A stretch of DNA of 7,827 nucleotides from Comamonadaceae bacterium (GTDB lineage: Bacteria; Pseudomonadota; Gammaproteobacteria; Burkholderiales; Burkholderiaceae_C), in contig CANGZG010000112.1 in the NCBI GenBank assembly GCA_947458415.1, positions 1 through 7,827 on the forward strand, given 5' to 3'. The stretch's first letter is position 1; every line of letters starts with the position of its first letter. The notes under the pieces are model-generated. The model saw only the letters and a list, made by a program, of their open reading frames with translations. It was not told the origin of the DNA and did not search any database. Position numbers and translations under genes: made by a program. Positions 6,613 to 7,827 of this stretch are shown here, piece after piece.

Positions 6613-7611
6613 TTATGCGAGTAACCCCGTTTGCAAGGCAAGCATCAAGGGCACGGTGACCATGGCACAGATCACCGACAGCGACAAACTCACCGACACC
6701 TCGGCCTCTGCGACTTGGTAGCGCGTGGCGAACAAAAATGAATTGGCCCCCACGGGCATGCATGCGGTGACCAGCATCACGGTCATGGGCAAGGCAGGTA
6801 AACCCAACCACCAACCACCCGCCAAAATCAACAACGGGTGTAGCAAATTTTTCAGCACCACCATGTGCATGACCTCTTGCCAGTTCACCGGCACGGCCTG
6901 AGGCTGCACTGAACGCTGCCAAGGCCAACCGCCTTGCCCCAATACCCGCTGCAATTGCAAACCGACCATCAACAGCGCTATCGGTGAAAACGCCTTGCCC
7001 AGCCATTCAATCGGTTTGTCCACCACCTCGGGCAAAGTCAAGCCCGTCTGCGCAAACAACAAACCCGCCATGGCAGGCAACGACACCGGGTGAAGCACCG
7101 CCCCCTTGATCGCCTTCCACAGCGTGGCTGTCAGTGGCTGGCGCGAGGCAGCGTTGGCACCTTGGTTGGCCTCGCGCGCCCCTGCCAACTCGAACAACAG
7201 CGTGGCATAGGTCAAGATGATGAGCGCATGCACCGACACCAACGTCATGATGTAGACCTGCCCCTGCGCGCCATAAGCCAGCGTGATGAGGGGAATGCCA
7301 ATCATCACTGCGTTGCTGTAGGTGCCTGTCAGTGCGCGCATGCAACCGCGCTGCGTCAAACCGTACACCGCCACCCACAGCGTGAACCACAACAAAGTGA
7401 GTGCGTGGTACATCATGACCGGACGCAAATCCAGTTCTGCCAAATGCACGCCCGACAAGGTGTGAAACAACAGCGCCGGACCCAACACATTGAAAGACAA
7501 GCGGGTGATGTCTTTCAAGCCCAGCTCGGTGACCCAGCCGAATCGCCCTGTCAGGTACCCGCAAACAATCAAAAAAATGACGGGCAACAGGGCTTGGAAA
7601 ATATCGGACAT
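6613..7611 (-). CDS. AEC (auxin efflux carrier) family transporter
   Basis: A 332-residue inner-membrane permease with about ten hydrophobic segments (roughly residues 6-22, 37-55, 67-86, 97-114, 119-142, 170-188, 205-223, 248-270, 272-288 and 303-328). The two halves are joined by a hydrophilic loop at 143-167 (AREANQGANAASRQ). AEC family marks are the N-terminal LLPVIFLIVCGYLTGRFGW, the GTYSNAVMIGIPL re-entrant/helix motif (96-108) and the repeat-like ACMPVGANSFLFATRYQ region (283-299). Bacterial members move small carboxylates such as malate or malonate; the plant auxin name does not imply auxin here. Start ATG 7611 fits the family N-terminus. Its only Shine-Dalgarno-like sequence (AAGGT) is about 14 nt upstream, overlapping the lpdA stop, so translation may depend on coupling to lpdA 12 nt away. 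The substrate is not determinable. Confidence 0.92.
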   Translation of the reverse strand: MSDIFQALLPVIFLIVCGYLTGRFGWVTELGLKDITRLSFNVLGPALLFHTLSGVHLAELDLRPVMMYHALTLLWFTLWVAVYGLTQRGCMRALTGTYSNAVMIGIPLITLAYGAQGQVYIMTLVSVHALIILTYATLLFELAGAREANQGANAASRQPLTATLWKAIKGAVLHPVSLPAMAGLLFAQTGLTLPEVVDKPIEWLGKAFSPIALLMVGLQLQRVLGQGGWPWQRSVQPQAVPVNWQEVMHMVVLKNLLHPLLILAGGWWLGLPALPMTVMLVTACMPVGANSFLFATRYQVAEAEVSVSLSLSVICAMVTVPLMLALQTGLLA

Positions 7612-7623
7612 GCGGGGATGTGC

Positions 7624-7827
7624 TTACCTTCGCGCAGGCGGCAGATCGGTGCAACTGCCGTGCGCCACTTCGGCTGCCATGCCAATGCTCTCGCCCAAAG
7701 TGGGGTGCGGGTGAATGGTTTTTCCGATGTCCACCGCGTCAGCGCCCATTTCGATGGCCAGTGCAATTTCGCCAACCATGTCGCCCGCGTGCGTGCCTAC
7801 GATGCCGCCGCCCAAAATCTTGCCGTG
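7624..7827 (-). CDS. lpdA: dihydrolipoyl dehydrogenase (E3), C-terminal fragment cut by window
   Basis: The last 67 residues of the FAD-dependent E3 subunit that reoxidises lipoyl groups of the pyruvate or 2-oxoglutarate dehydrogenase complexes and passes electrons to NAD+. The frame is open to the right edge (first residues HGKILGGGIVG), so the start and the FAD, NAD and redox-disulfide regions are outside. The interface domain is unmistakable: GTHAGDMVGEIALAIEMGA, then IHPHPTLGES, whose second His and the Glu form the catalytic base dyad at the dimer interface, and the terminal HGSCTDLPPARR. The stop is TAA (complement of 7624-7626). It is followed after 12 nt by the AEC permease on the same strand. 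Whether it belongs to pyruvate or 2-oxoglutarate dehydrogenase depends on genes beyond the window. Confidence 0.97.
   Translation of the reverse strand, partial: HGKILGGGIVGTHAGDMVGEIALAIEMGADAVDIGKTIHPHPTLGESIGMAAEVAHGSCTDLPPARR

Noticed and set aside
1..7827. Search for CRISPR repeats, IS ends, tRNA/rRNA, toxin-antitoxin or defence genes
   Set aside because: No direct-repeat array, transposase, RNA-gene signature or defence-type domain was seen; all long frames are explained by housekeeping or metabolic families.

Overview
The window reads as an ordinary, gene-dense stretch of a betaproteobacterial chromosome. The best guess is Burkholderiales, probably Comamonadaceae (Limnohabitans/Rhodoferax-like). 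This is an inference from moderately high GC, the style of the proteins and the C-terminus of dihydrolipoyl dehydrogenase; no rRNA or other marker is present to confirm it. I see no mobile element, CRISPR array, tRNA, rRNA or attachment site.

Left part, plus strand (1-1543): the C-terminal three quarters or so of a HerA-like DUF853 ATPase (E. coli YjgR type), cut by the window start. It is followed, with stop and TTG start overlapping, by a small exported protein of unknown function. A 116-nt gap then holds a 9-bp inverted repeat with an FNR-box-like half-site pair.

Redox/envelope operon, plus strand (1660-3441): a di-heme membrane cytochrome b561 and two divergent secreted YceI-family (lipocalin-like, isoprenoid-binding) proteins, with gaps of only 25 and 29 nt. 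The pairing matches the known yceJ-yceI arrangement of E. coli, here with a second YceI. A strong hairpin follows the second yceI.

Centre (3629-5672): a Tat-exported SMP-30/gluconolactonase-like protein ending at a clear Rho-independent terminator, then a PhyH-family Fe(II)/2-oxoglutarate oxygenase.

Right part, minus strand (5714-7827): from the right edge inward, the C-terminal end of dihydrolipoyl dehydrogenase (lpdA), an AEC-family permease and a second PhyH-family oxygenase, spaced 12 and 59 nt apart and probably co-transcribed. The two PhyH genes converge with 41 nt between them. They share the H-x-D...H iron triad and the 2-oxoglutarate arginine, but differ enough elsewhere that they are not a recent duplication.

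The lactonase-like enzyme, two oxygenases and permease could together handle one class of small organic substrate, but nothing in the sequence names it. I found no convincing novel defence or mobile system. The most useful leads are the FNR-like palindrome, the paired YceI proteins and the uncharacterised oxygenases.
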